DNA from: an uncultured Odoribacter sp.
Lineage (GTDB): Bacteria; Bacteroidota; Bacteroidia; Bacteroidales; Marinifilaceae
Direction of reading: 5' to 3'
Assembly: GCA_905204385.1 (NCBI GenBank)
Contig: CAJKZL010000002.1
Span: forward strand, 1 to 39,469
Length of the DNA stretch: 39,469 bases
The translations under genes were made by a program, and so were the position numbers. Below the pieces are notes generated by a model. The model was not told the origin of the DNA. It ran no database searches and was given only the letters and a program-made list of their open reading frames with translations. Shown here piece after piece: positions 25,910 through 34,614 of this stretch (position 1 is the stretch's first letter; every line of letters starts with the position of its first letter).

Positions 25910-27106
25910 ATGATGATCATAAAACCCGCCGATCGGACAAATAGTGTCAGTGAATACTATTTTTCGAAGAAATTACAGGAAATTGAAAAGATGAATCAGC
26001 AAGGACCGGCAGTGATTAACCTGGGAATCGGAGCGCCCGACAGGATGCCGCCGGAAGAAGCCGTCCTGACCCTGGTTAAAGAAGCTCAGAATCCGGCCAA
26101 TCATGCTTATCAGAGCTATAAGGGCATTGCCGCGCTGAGGGAAGGATTTGCAGATTGGTATAAGAAGTATTATGAGGTGGAAATGGATCCCGCAACGGAA
26201 ATCCAACCGCTTGCCGGTTCGAAAGAAGGGATTTTATTGTTGTCTCTGGCTTTTTTAAATAAGGGAGATCGGGTTTTAGTTCCCAATCCTGGCTATCCTA
26301 CTTATTCCTCAGCTTCTTTATTGACCGAAGCAGAAATTGTATCTTACGATCTGAAGGAAGAAAACGGTTGGTTGCCGGATTTCGAGCAACTGGAAAAGAT
26401 GGATTTAAAGCGGGTAAAGATGATGTGGACCAATTATCCGAATATGCCTACCGGAGCCAGGGCCAGCCGGGAATTATATGAAAAACTGGTAGAGTTCGGG
26501 ATGAAACATCGTATTCTGATATGCAACGATAATCCTTATAGCTTTATTCTGAATGAAGAGCGGTTGAGTATATTGAGTGTTCCGGATGCCAGAAAATGTT
26601 GCGTAGAACTGAATTCGCTCAGCAAAGCGCATAATATGTCGGGCTGGCGGATCGGAATGATAGCGGGGGATGCTGAAGTGATAGCTAATGTTTTGAAAGT
26701 TAAAAGTAATATGGATTCCGGGATGTTCAAACCTTTACAATTGGCTGCCGTATCTGCTCTGGCACAAGGAGATGCCTGGTACCGGCAGTTGAATGCCGAA
26801 TACCGGAAAAGACAGCTGTTGGCAGGAGGGATTTTTGACTTGTTGGGGGTAAACTACGATAAGCAAAGCGGTGGAATGTTTTTGTGGGGGAAAGTCAATG
26901 AAAACTGGGGAAAGGGAGAACGGCTGTCCGATTATATACTGGAAAAGGCCAGGGTTTTTATCACTCCGGGTTTTATTTTCGGAAGCAATGGCGATCGATA
27001 TGTACGGATTTCCCTATGTGCAAAACAGGAAGTGTTGAAAGAAGCAGAATCCAGAATACGGAAAAGCCTTGATTTGAATCCTTTTGAGCATGGGTCTTTC
27101 TGTTAG
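25910..27106 (+). CDS. PLP-dependent class I/II aminotransferase, probably aromatic
   Basis: The 398-residue protein is a fold-type I aminotransferase. The PLP Lys239 sits in NSLSKAHNMSGWRIG; Asn178 (YPNMPTG), Asp207 (NDNPYSF) and the substrate Arg near the C-terminus (RYVRISLC) are in place, and PNPGYPTY is typical. Its place between pheA and tyrA suggests that it transaminates phenylpyruvate and hydroxyphenylpyruvate (or prephenate); related subgroups also act on aspartate or LL-diaminopimelate intermediates, so the substrate is inferred from context. It follows pheA by 74 bp. Confidence 0.88.
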   Translation: MMIIKPADRTNSVSEYYFSKKLQEIEKMNQQGPAVINLGIGAPDRMPPEEAVLTLVKEAQNPANHAYQSYKGIAALREGFADWYKKYYEVEMDPATEIQPLAGSKEGILLLSLAFLNKGDRVLVPNPGYPTYSSASLLTEAEIVSYDLKEENGWLPDFEQLEKMDLKRVKMMWTNYPNMPTGARASRELYEKLVEFGMKHRILICNDNPYSFILNEERLSILSVPDARKCCVELNSLSKAHNMSGWRIGMIAGDAEVIANVLKVKSNMDSGMFKPLQLAAVSALAQGDAWYRQLNAEYRKRQLLAGGIFDLLGVNYDKQSGGMFLWGKVNENWGKGERLSDYILEKARVFITPGFIFGSNGDRYVRISLCAKQEVLKEAESRIRKSLDLNPFEHGSFC

Positions 27107-27147
27107 TTCTCTAAGAGGCGAAATTAACGTAAATAAATGCAATATTT

Positions 27148-27990
27148 ATGCAAGTTGGAATTATAGGTATAGGTTTGATAGGCGGTTCGATGGCCGTTGA
27201 TTTGAAGGAAAGGGGATTTGCCGACCGTGTAGTGGGTGTAGAGCAGGATGCATTGCATGCGGCGGCGGCTAAGGATCTGGGGTTAGTGGATGAAGTGGTG
27301 GATTATGAGGAGTGCATTCGTACGAGTGATATTATTGTCGTTGCAGTCCCTGTCAGTGCGGCTATCCGGATGATACCGGATATTTTGGACCGGATCGGTG
27401 AACATCAGGTGGTGACCGATGTTTGTTCGACAAAAGAAAGGATCAACGATATGGTCAGATATCATCCCCATCGAAAACTTTTTGTTGCGGCGCATCCTAT
27501 GGCCGGGACCGAGTATTCCGGTCCGTGGGCGGCTTTGCCGGGTTTATTCGACGGACGGGCGGGGATTATCTGCAATGCCGAAGACTCGGACATCAGGGCT
27601 GTGGATACGGTGAAAAAAATGTACGATTGTCTGAATATGAGGATCATTTTTATGCGGGCGGCCCACCATGACGTACATACGGCCTACGTTTCGCATATTT
27701 CGCATATCACTTCTTTTGCGTTGGCTCTGACCGTTCTCGAAAAAGAAAAAAACGAAAAGAATATATTCGATTTGGCTTCCGGCGGTTTTTCTTCTACGGT
27801 TCGTCTGGCAAAAAGCAATCCGGATATGTGGGCGCCTATCTTCTCGCAAAATAAAGAGAATGTACTGACGGTGCTGGACACTTACATTGAAAAATTGGAA
27901 GAGTTTAAAAAGCATATCGCGGAATTCGACGAAGAAGGGGTGAAGAGTTTGATCCGGAAAGCCAATAAAATCAAAAGAATTATCCGGTAA
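27148..27990 (+). CDS. tyrA: Prephenate dehydrogenase
   Basis: TyrA oxidatively decarboxylates prephenate to 4-hydroxyphenylpyruvate with NAD(P), the tyrosine branch. The 280-residue protein opens with the dinucleotide-binding loop GIIGIGLIGGS (residues 4-14) and carries VVTDVCSTKERI, AAHPMAGTEYSGPWAA with the catalytic His, and HDVHTAYVSHISHI. It has no chorismate mutase or ACT domain; the mutase is fused to the next gene product instead. Its TAA overlaps the following ATG by one base (TAATG), indicating translational coupling. Confidence 0.95.
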   Translation: MQVGIIGIGLIGGSMAVDLKERGFADRVVGVEQDALHAAAAKDLGLVDEVVDYEECIRTSDIIVVAVPVSAAIRMIPDILDRIGEHQVVTDVCSTKERINDMVRYHPHRKLFVAAHPMAGTEYSGPWAALPGLFDGRAGIICNAEDSDIRAVDTVKKMYDCLNMRIIFMRAAHHDVHTAYVSHISHITSFALALTVLEKEKNEKNIFDLASGGFSSTVRLAKSNPDMWAPIFSQNKENVLTVLDTYIEKLEEFKKHIAEFDEEGVKSLIRKANKIKRIIR

Positions 27991-29114
27991 TGATATTAAA
28001 AAATAATTATAAAACTATGACAGCTACTAAATTAGATTTGATTGCGACCCAGGAATGGGGTTTATTCTCCGATTTGACCCGACCGATCGTTATTGCCGGA
28101 CCCTGTAGTGCTGAAAGCGAACAACAAGTGTTTGAAACCGCTAAAGCGTTGAAAGCTTCGGGAGTCGAAGTTTTACGGGCAGGCATCTGGAAACCGCGTA
28201 CCCGTCCGAATTGTTTCGAAGGCGTAGGAGCAGAAGGTTTGGTATGGATGCGGAGGGTACAACGGGAATTAGGCATGAAAATTTCTACCGAGGTCGCCAA
28301 TGTCAAGCATGTGTACGAAGCCCTGAAAGCAGGCGTAGACATGCTGTGGGTCGGTGCCCGTACCTCTGCTAATCCCTTTGCTATGCAAGAGATTGCCGAT
28401 GCCTTGAAAGGGACGGATATCCCTGTCCTGGTAAAAAATCCCGTGAATCCGGACGTCGAATTGTGGATCGGAGCCCTGGAAAGACTGAATATGGCAGGGT
28501 TGAGAAAAATCGGCGTAATCCACCGGGGATTTTCAACCTATGGAAAATCGAAATACCGGAATGTTCCGCAGTGGCAGTTGCCCATCGAAATAAAACGTCG
28601 GTTTCCCGATTTGTTGATGATCTGCGATCCGAGCCATATATCCGGTAAACGGGAATATATTCATGAAATTTCCCAGCAGGCGATGGACCTGGGATTCGAC
28701 GGGTTAATCGTGGAATCCCATATTTGCCCCGAAATTGCTTTAAGCGATGCCGCGCAACAGGTGACTCCTATGAATTTGTCGGAAATACTGGGAAAGCTCA
28801 TTATCCGCGAGGTAGACTCCGAGAATGTGGAGTATAAGGAGAATATCGATGAGTTGCGTGCAAAAATCGATGTCATCGACAATGATTTGCTCGATTTGCT
28901 GGCCAGCCGGATGAAAGTATCGGATGAAATCGGTAAATATAAAAAGCAGAATAACATTACTATCCTTCAGCCCGGACGCTGGGACAGTATTTTGGGAAAA
29001 GTTTTTGAAAAGGGAACTGCCAAGGGGCTGGATAATGAATTTTTAGAAAAAGTATTTAAAGCGATACATCAGGCTTCCATTGATCGTCAGACAGCGATTA
29101 TGAATGAAGAATGA
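27990..29114 (+). CDS. aroF: Bifunctional DAHP synthase / chorismate mutase
   Basis: The N-terminal domain (about 1-270) is a type I-beta (KdsA-like) DAHP synthase, catalysing the first shikimate step: IAGPCSAESEQQV, RAGIWKPRTRPN, LVKNPVNPD and MICDPSHISGKREYI with the metal and substrate residues. The C-terminal domain (about 280-374) is an AroQ chorismate mutase, with IDELRAKIDVIDNDLLDLLA and the Arg/Lys helices SRMKVSDEIGKYKK. In this fusion class the mutase often regulates the synthase. An alternative ATG at 28017 gives MTATKLDL; I kept 27990 because it overlaps the tyrA stop. It ends the operon before a strong terminator. Confidence 0.94.
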   Translation: MILKNNYKTMTATKLDLIATQEWGLFSDLTRPIVIAGPCSAESEQQVFETAKALKASGVEVLRAGIWKPRTRPNCFEGVGAEGLVWMRRVQRELGMKISTEVANVKHVYEALKAGVDMLWVGARTSANPFAMQEIADALKGTDIPVLVKNPVNPDVELWIGALERLNMAGLRKIGVIHRGFSTYGKSKYRNVPQWQLPIEIKRRFPDLLMICDPSHISGKREYIHEISQQAMDLGFDGLIVESHICPEIALSDAAQQVTPMNLSEILGKLIIREVDSENVEYKENIDELRAKIDVIDNDLLDLLASRMKVSDEIGKYKKQNNITILQPGRWDSILGKVFEKGTAKGLDNEFLEKVFKAIHQASIDRQTAIMNEE

Positions 29115-29130
29115 AACGGTTTCCTGGAAG

Positions 29131-29167
29131 GAGGGGGAAAGCAGAAATTCAATTCTGTTTCCCCCTC
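29131..29167. terminator. Terminator between the aromatic operon and the outer-membrane barrel gene
   Basis: GAGGGGGAAA (29131-29140) plus CAGAA (29142-29146) pair with TTCTG (29153-29157) and TTTCCCCCTC (29158-29167), with only a single bulged G, followed by a T-rich tail. It lies between convergent genes and may serve both. Confidence 0.8.
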
Positions 29168-29183
29168 ATTCTATTTTTCTTTA

Positions 29184-30053
29184 TCAGAAAGTTAGTCCTA
29201 AACCGACGGTGTAGGTATGAATGCCGGGACCGTCGTCGAGGCTGAACATATTGGTCAGGGTGTAACTTCCCCAAACGTTCAGGTTGCGGTAGCCTATCCG
29301 TCCGACCACATCCACTTTGAAGGGTACCATGTTGAAATCGCCCTTCTTTTTCTTTTTATACTTATCGCCGTTTTCGTCTTTGTAGACAATTTTGGTTTTG
29401 GAGTGCATGCGGACACCCCCCATAAAACCTCCGGAGACATACATTCTTTTCGTGTTTTTCGAGGCTGGGAACTGTACTTCGGCCAGTAAGGGGATAGTAA
29501 GGTAAAGTACTTTAAAACTACTTCTTTTCACGGTAAATAAATTGTCGTAAAGATGCCGGATATCCTGAATTTCTATCCCTCCCGTCGTTTTAGCTATGGA
29601 AACATAATCATTGTCGAAGCGAAGCCTCTGGTATTCCAGGCCCAGACCGGTCACCAGACCGAAATTGTTCCGGGGAGTCAGATTGATGCTGTATTTACAG
29701 AGATTGAATTGCATGGCGAAAGAATGACTCCAATTCAATTTGAGGGATTTCCATGCGTCCGGGAGATTGGTAAAATTGACGAATCCATAGTTAAATCCAC
29801 TCCAGTGACCGGTAAATGGTCTGAATTGGTTCCGCGAAGCCGCTCTTCCTTTACGATACGCATTTTTTCCTGCGATAAATAATTCTGAAACGGAGTTTTC
29901 TTTAGGGGCATGGCTTTTTTTATCCCTTAGTATGATGATTTCGGAGGTATCCCTGACAGGCTTGGGATTGGAAATAATGATTTCTTGCCCTTTATTTTGT
30001 GCAGAGAGGGATGTCATGTATAAAGAACACAACAGGAGAAGAATAATTTTCAT
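29184..30053 (-). CDS. Outer-membrane beta-barrel protein, unassigned
   Basis: The 289-residue protein has a signal peptide (MKIILLLLCSLYMTSLSAQ). After a polar stretch to about residue 80 it shows alternating amphipathic strands such as WSGFNYGFVNFTN, NNFGLVTGLGLEYQRLRF, FKVLYLTIPLLAEVQFP and RMYVSGGFMGGVRM, ending in the aromatic strand YTVGLGLTF with a C-terminal Phe, the signature of BAM-inserted barrels. It resembles the PorT-like/outer-membrane-barrel families, but I cannot name a family. It is the last gene of the sigma/anti-sigma unit, 55 bp after the anti-sigma gene, so the sigma factor may control it (inference). Confidence 0.8.
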   Translation of the reverse strand: MKIILLLLCSLYMTSLSAQNKGQEIIISNPKPVRDTSEIIILRDKKSHAPKENSVSELFIAGKNAYRKGRAASRNQFRPFTGHWSGFNYGFVNFTNLPDAWKSLKLNWSHSFAMQFNLCKYSINLTPRNNFGLVTGLGLEYQRLRFDNDYVSIAKTTGGIEIQDIRHLYDNLFTVKRSSFKVLYLTIPLLAEVQFPASKNTKRMYVSGGFMGGVRMHSKTKIVYKDENGDKYKKKKKGDFNMVPFKVDVVGRIGYRNLNVWGSYTLTNMFSLDDGPGIHTYTVGLGLTF

Positions 30054-30108
30054 AGTTTTATCATTAAATTATACATTTACACTTAAGACGTATAGACGGT
30101 TGTATTTG

Positions 30109-30987
30109 TTACTTGGCATAATCCAGTTTTCTGATTTTTTCAGCAATCACTGTCCCTGCGCGGACAACGGTTTTAAGAAGAGGATCCGCCAGCAACCGGC
30201 TTTCCGAGGCCCTCCAGTTGGTTGCGCTCTCAGCCAGGTACATTTCCGGTTCATCGGATATTTGCATCGGCTTTTCCTTCCGAATCAATTCCACCTGGAG
30301 AGAAACACGTTCCAGTTCCAAAGATAGTGGAACCAGAGATACGGTCAATAAAGGTACGTCTATTTTTCTTGCGGCTGGGGATCTCTCTTTTTTGAGGTGC
30401 GGTTTAGGTATTTCTGCAACCGTTTTTTCCGGTGGAAGCACTTTGATTTCTTCTATATGTACGCTGGGAGGAGGAGGAATGATCAATTTGCTCGTTTTCG
30501 GTGTTCCGCTATCTTGCTGTAAGCTTACAAAAAGATAGGATATGCTCGCGAATAGCAGAAAAATGGCTGCTGCAGTAAATTTATACCAGCGGGTGGAGCG
30601 GAGGGCCGATTTATAAAGCTTCGATTTCACCGGATAAGCTAGTTGTGAATCCGGTTTTAACTTTAACTGCCGGTAAATTTTTACTGATTCCCGGTAATTT
30701 TGATCGGAGGAATAATGAGCGATCTCTTTTTTTGTAAGCAAATTTTCCAGGGTGGCTATTGCAGGATAATCAGGGTATTCATGGATTTCTTCTTTTAGTA
30801 AAAGATCTTTATGGGGATAATGAACCGTCGATAAAGGTAATTTCAGTTCATTCCAATCTTCGGTTTGTTCTTCCAGGTCACTGTTCACGATCAGAAAGGC
30901 TCTTAATTCTTCCTGTTCGGAAGGACTGAGTTTACCGTCAAGGTAATCGATGTAGTAACATGCAAAATTGTGCCGGCTTATCTTCAT
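30109..30987 (-). CDS. Probable membrane-bound anti-sigma factor
   Basis: The 292-residue protein has an N-terminal cytoplasmic part starting FACYYIDYLDGKLSPSEQEE, the acidic zf-HC2-like opening seen in anti-sigma factors, one membrane segment (FTAAAIFLLFASISYLFV, about 137-154) and an extracytoplasmic tail that is Pro-rich (IIPPPPSVHIEEI, PPEKTVAEIPKPH) and ends in a helix. It lies 31 bp downstream of an ECF sigma gene, so pairing with that sigma is likely. No zinc-binding HxxxCxxC is seen, so it belongs to the zinc-free kind if the assignment is right. The periplasmic signal it senses is unknown. Confidence 0.72.
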   Translation of the reverse strand: MKISRHNFACYYIDYLDGKLSPSEQEELRAFLIVNSDLEEQTEDWNELKLPLSTVHYPHKDLLLKEEIHEYPDYPAIATLENLLTKKEIAHYSSDQNYRESVKIYRQLKLKPDSQLAYPVKSKLYKSALRSTRWYKFTAAAIFLLFASISYLFVSLQQDSGTPKTSKLIIPPPPSVHIEEIKVLPPEKTVAEIPKPHLKKERSPAARKIDVPLLTVSLVPLSLELERVSLQVELIRKEKPMQISDEPEMYLAESATNWRASESRLLADPLLKTVVRAGTVIAEKIRKLDYAK

Positions 30988-31018
30988 GATAACGATTAAA
31001 TTACTGTTACAAAGTGAA

Positions 31019-31504
31019 CTATATTACTTTATCCAATGTTCCGATAAAAGCTTTCATTTCACTCCTCGCCCTGAAAATATATACTTTTACCTGAGTTTCC
31101 GTAAGGGAAGTGATTTCCGAAATTTCCTTGTAGGAATAGTTTTCGTAATCTCTGAGCAGTACTACCGTTTTTTGAACCGGGGGAAGCCGTTCTAGCGCAG
31201 CTTCCAGGATCTCGGTCAGATTTGTGAACTCATTTTCTATTAAATAGTTTATAGGGTTTATGGTTTCAAAATCGGCATTTTTGTTTTCATGCCTGAAGTT
31301 GTCGATCATTTTATGATATGCTGTAGTAAAAAGAAAAGATTTGGCTTTTTCACAGGCAATATTTTTAACGTTTTCCCACAAAATGAGAAAACTATCCTGA
31401 ACAATATCGTCCGATAAAGCTTTGTTGCGACAGGTTTTCAGTATAAACCGATACACTGCATCGGCATATTTTTCCACGCATCCGTTATATTCTTCTCTGG
31501 TCAT
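31019..31504 (-). CDS. ECF-type RNA polymerase sigma factor
   Basis: The 161-residue protein has only regions sigma-2 and sigma-4. Region 2 includes YADAVYRFILKTCRNKALSD and DIVQDSFLILWENV, plus the DNA-melting segment KSFLFTTAYHKMIDNFR. Region 4 includes LERLPPVQKTVVLLRDYENY, the helix-turn-helix YSYKEISEITSLTETQVKVY and IFRARSEMK. It precedes a probable anti-sigma factor and an outer-membrane barrel, and follows a secreted protein by 33 bp, so the four genes appear to be one envelope-stress or envelope-remodelling unit. Confidence 0.92.
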   Translation of the reverse strand: MTREEYNGCVEKYADAVYRFILKTCRNKALSDDIVQDSFLILWENVKNIACEKAKSFLFTTAYHKMIDNFRHENKNADFETINPINYLIENEFTNLTEILEAALERLPPVQKTVVLLRDYENYSYKEISEITSLTETQVKVYIFRARSEMKAFIGTLDKVI

Positions 31505-31537
31505 TTCGTGAATATGACGGATGAAGATAGTGAAAAG

Positions 31538-32062
31538 TTACGAATGTTTCGAAGAAAATGTTATAGAATTGAAAAATACTTCTCTTTCTTTCTGAAGGAT
31601 ATCCAAGTGACGGGTTCTTCCTCCGATTGAAATTTGGTAAATATAATTATCTCTGAATATAAATCTTTTATAATATGTCATTTCGTATTTTCCTTTAATA
31701 ATGGAATACTCAATTTCTTTGATGAGCAGATTCTCGTAAGGGACTGAGGATTCATTTTTGAGGATAGCCGTTTCCATGGCTAAAGTTCCTTTTTTCAATT
31801 CTTCGTAAAACAGCATAGCCGTTTCATTGTCCAGCTTAATGTTTTTGGAAGAAAGGTCCGAACATACCACTCCGGCTACACAGGTCAAGTCTTTGGTTTG
31901 ATAAATGGTGGAAGGAATGCCCTGGACTAATTTTTGGAGCTTCTGGGGATAGTTGGGAAAGAGGAAGGATATTTGCTCTTCGGTATCGACTCTTTGCCAT
32001 TTTATATCTTCTACGGGTAAGAGCGTTAGGGTCAGTAAAAATATCTTGAATAAAATCATCAT
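31538..32062 (-). CDS. Secreted protein of unknown function
   Basis: The 174-residue product has a short hydrophobic N-terminus (MMILFKIFLLTLTLLPVED) that looks like a signal peptide without a lipobox Cys. The mature part has an opening IKWQRVDTEEQISFLFPNYP that resembles small periplasmic proteins with an FsvxFPgxP motif, then alternating beta segments (YEMTYYKRFIFRDNYIYQIS). I do not recognise a family. It stands 33 bp before the ECF sigma gene in the same direction, so it may be co-regulated with it. Bases 32063-32265 upstream are shared with divergent dusB. Confidence 0.65.
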   Translation of the reverse strand: MMILFKIFLLTLTLLPVEDIKWQRVDTEEQISFLFPNYPQKLQKLVQGIPSTIYQTKDLTCVAGVVCSDLSSKNIKLDNETAMLFYEELKKGTLAMETAILKNESSVPYENLLIKEIEYSIIKGKYEMTYYKRFIFRDNYIYQISIGGRTRHLDILQKEREVFFNSITFSSKHS

Positions 32063-32181
32063 TATGTCTGGATTTAAGTTGTTTATGAAATAGGGGTGAG
32101 TGATTCAGCGATACGATGTCGGCCGGTGAGCCTCCGGACATCTAAATATCGTAAAACTTAAGTTTATGTCTGCATTTTATC

Positions 32182-32189
32182 TATTTTTG
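32182..32189 (+). promoter_or_regulatory. dusB -7 promoter element
   Basis: TATTTTTG fits TAnnTTTG; no clear -33 element is seen at the right distance. A 7-bp dyad, TTTTGTC (32205-32211) / GACAAAA (32217-32223), follows in the presumed leader. Confidence 0.4.
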
Positions 32190-32265
32190 TCGTGAAAATA
32201 TAGATTTTGTCCCAAAGACAAAAACTATAAACTATAAAATATCTGAATTAATCCTTGAAATTAAG

Positions 32266-33246
32266 ATGAAAGTTGCTGGCATAGAAGTCGGGGAGCGGCC
32301 ATTGATACTGGCTCCCATGGAAGACGTCACCAATCCTCCGTTTCGGAAATTTTGTAAAAAATATGGTGCGGATTGGTTGTATTCCGAATTTGTTTCGGCC
32401 GATGCTTTGGTGCGTTCAGTCAATAAATCTCTGAAAAAACTAACGATCGATGAGCGGGAACGTCCGGTTACCATACAGATTTACGGAAGATTTATCGATT
32501 CTATGGTAGAAGCGGCTAAAATTGTCGAGCAGGTAAAACCTGACTTTATCGATATCAATTTCGGTTGTCCGGTGAAAAGGGTCGCCCAGAAGGGTGCCGG
32601 AGCGGGTTTGTTGCGGGACGTCCCTTTAATGATCGAAATGGCGGACCGGATCGTTAAGGCGGTAAATGTGCCGGTGACGGCTAAAACACGTTTAGGATGG
32701 GATGGAGATCATATTATCGTTGAGGAAATTGCCGAGCGTTTGCAGGATGTAGGCATACAGGCCTTGGCCATTCATGGGCGTACCCGTTCCCAAATGTATT
32801 CGGGCGAAGCCGATTGGGAACCTATAGCCCGGGTGAAGAATAATCCGAGAATCCATATTCCTATTATAGGTAACGGTGATATCACGTCGCCCGTAAAAGC
32901 CAGGGAAGCGTTTGATAAATATGGGGTAGACGGGATCATGATCGGTAGGGCTACCATCGGCCATCCCTGGATTTTCCGGCAGATAAAGCATTATTTCGAA
33001 ACGGGAGAAGTATTGCCCGATCCCACTGTTTCTGAACAAATCGGCATCATCAAGGAGCAAATTTTACTGTCTGTGGAGTGGATCGATGAAGTGAGGGGAT
33101 TGTTGCATATGCGCCGGCATATGGCGGCCATGTTCAAGGGCCTGCCTCATTTTCGTGATTTAAGGATCAAAATGTTGCAGGCTCCTGGCATAGCCGAGTT
33201 GTGGGAAGTTTTTGATGAGATCGGGAACCGCTATGGCGATGTATAA
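32266..33246 (+). CDS. dusB: tRNA-dihydrouridine synthase B
   Basis: This FMN enzyme reduces uridines in the tRNA D-arm. The 326-residue protein begins with the flavin-site LILAPMEDVTNPPFRKFCKK, carries INFGCPVKRVAQKGAGAGLL with catalytic Cys101, AKTRLGWDGDH, AIHGRTRSQMYSGEADW and IIGNGDI, and ends in the helical tRNA-binding domain (GLLHMRRHMAAMFKG). Motifs and length fit the DusB subgroup used across Bacteroidota. It converges on the following minus-strand gene with only four bases between stops and no visible hairpin. Confidence 0.92.
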   Translation: MKVAGIEVGERPLILAPMEDVTNPPFRKFCKKYGADWLYSEFVSADALVRSVNKSLKKLTIDERERPVTIQIYGRFIDSMVEAAKIVEQVKPDFIDINFGCPVKRVAQKGAGAGLLRDVPLMIEMADRIVKAVNVPVTAKTRLGWDGDHIIVEEIAERLQDVGIQALAIHGRTRSQMYSGEADWEPIARVKNNPRIHIPIIGNGDITSPVKAREAFDKYGVDGIMIGRATIGHPWIFRQIKHYFETGEVLPDPTVSEQIGIIKEQILLSVEWIDEVRGLLHMRRHMAAMFKGLPHFRDLRIKMLQAPGIAELWEVFDEIGNRYGDV

Positions 33247-33250
33247 ACCG

Positions 33251-34423
33251 CTATTGAAAGATAACGCATTTCACTTCTTCCCAGGGGATATAATAGGGAA
33301 TGTCGTCTCCAAGGACCATAATCCCGCTGTTTTCCCTGTTGACATCCGGACCTTCGCCTAAGCTAAGCTGGCTATTGTTCTGAAGAGTGATTAATGAAAA
33401 TTTGTAGTTTTTGGGTTCGATGGATTTTATGAATTTGAAGGGTATTCGATAGGTGATATTGTTGTTTTTGCCATCCAAGATCTCGATATCCAGATCTTCG
33501 TCCAGGTCATAGGCTAATGTTCCCTGGATTTTATCCTTTTTGCGGGTGATGACTGTTCCCTGAAGTGTCTTGGGGGCTTTAAAATCCTCATAAGTGAGTA
33601 GAGAGAGCTGGGAGAGTGGAATCACCTCTAACTCTATAAAGTGACTGTCCGGAACGATAACGCTTCCGACATTCGGCATATTGACCATTACATTTTTCAT
33701 GGGAGACAGAATGTCGGAATTGGTATAAAAGGAGGTTTTAGGATATTTTTCGGTAGCCATAAGAACTAAGGAACGTTTAGGAAATGTTACTTTTTTCATT
33801 TTACTCAGAAAACGATTTGCCTTGACATTTTTTTCTCTGTTCATCTGTGGAGTATAATTCCAGGTAATCAGCCCTTTATATATCCCTTGAGGGCTTTTTA
33901 CTATCCCGGCGATTTGGGGTATTGCCGGGGCTTTAAAGTTACTGTCGGCACTCATGAAGCGAACTTCGCTGATATGATCCCAGGCGATCTCTTTCTCTTC
34001 GGAAGAGGTAGCGATGCTTACCTTTTGGCCGATGTCTGCAGAAGCTCCTTTTATCAACTTGATTTCCACTCCGTTCTTTAGCTGAAGTAAAATTTCATTA
34101 TCGTTTGTGGGACGAAGGCCCGCGATGTTTCCGAATCTGCAACAAAAAACATGGGTGGGCGGAGTGGCCAGCATTCGGCCGTTGTTGTAAAAAAGCACCC
34201 CATTATCGGGATGAAAGTAGTGGGAATAAGGATTTACGATTTTAGAAGCTTCAAAAAAGTCAATCCAGTAATTCTTAACTCCTCCCCAAGTGATAAACCC
34301 TCTGAAGGTTTCATTCTCAACCGTTGATATTTCACCGAATAAACGATAAGGGGTATCGTTGTATTGGGCATAATTGAAACTAAAAATAAGAACATTGACG
34401 AGGGTCAGAATAATGTGTTTCAT
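33251..34423 (-). CDS. Secreted protein with three internal repeats, function unknown
   Basis: The 390-residue protein has a signal peptide ending SFNYAQ. Three similar units are visible: LFGEISTVENETFRGFITWG (about 28-47), IAGIVKSPQGIYKGLITWN (about 171-189) and LQGTVITRKKDKIQGTLAYD (about 286-305), each of the form G-x-V/I...G-x-I/L-x-W/Y. Each is followed by a partner strand pair such as IAWDHISEVRFMS, YRIPFKFIKSIEP or YIPWEEVKCVIFQ. This suggests a chain of small beta-barrel modules, perhaps Sm- or PRC-barrel-like. No catalytic motif or family is recognised, and no operon partner is evident. Confidence 0.75.
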   Translation of the reverse strand: MKHIILTLVNVLIFSFNYAQYNDTPYRLFGEISTVENETFRGFITWGGVKNYWIDFFEASKIVNPYSHYFHPDNGVLFYNNGRMLATPPTHVFCCRFGNIAGLRPTNDNEILLQLKNGVEIKLIKGASADIGQKVSIATSSEEKEIAWDHISEVRFMSADSNFKAPAIPQIAGIVKSPQGIYKGLITWNYTPQMNREKNVKANRFLSKMKKVTFPKRSLVLMATEKYPKTSFYTNSDILSPMKNVMVNMPNVGSVIVPDSHFIELEVIPLSQLSLLTYEDFKAPKTLQGTVITRKKDKIQGTLAYDLDEDLDIEILDGKNNNITYRIPFKFIKSIEPKNYKFSLITLQNNSQLSLGEGPDVNRENSGIMVLGDDIPYYIPWEEVKCVIFQ

Positions 34424-34543
34424 GTCGTTTGGTTCATTGGTTTTTACTAGGACGGTTAGGGAGGTTCAATTGTTACAAACTACAAAAAAAATAAATGTTT
34501 TAAAAAATTTCTCCTTTTTCTGTTTCCATATTCGGATGGCTAT

Positions 34544-34584
34544 AAAAAAAGCTTGAAAGCCCCATCATCAGGCTTTCAAGCTTT
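34544..34584 (-). terminator. Intrinsic terminator after the gltX-DUF4870 genes
   Basis: AAAGCTTGAAAGCC (34548-34561) pairs perfectly over 14 bp with GGCTTTCAAGCTTT (34571-34584) around a 9-base loop. On the minus strand it is followed by a run of T's (34550-34544). Strong terminator for the minus-strand transcript ending with the DUF4870 gene. Confidence 0.88.
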
Positions 34585-34614
34585 CCGGGAGAATTTTTCC
34601 CTGTTGTCCCTGTT

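Noticed and set aside
32122..32145. GC-rich dyad around GATGTCGGCCGG / CCGGACATC
   Set aside because: The pairing has a three-base bulge and short stems, and it lies between divergent genes with no T-run, so neither terminator nor operator can be supported.
33407..33425. GGGTTCGA resembling a tRNA T-loop
   Set aside because: No acceptor or anticodon stem around it; it is coding sequence of the 390-residue protein. No tRNA was found elsewhere either.
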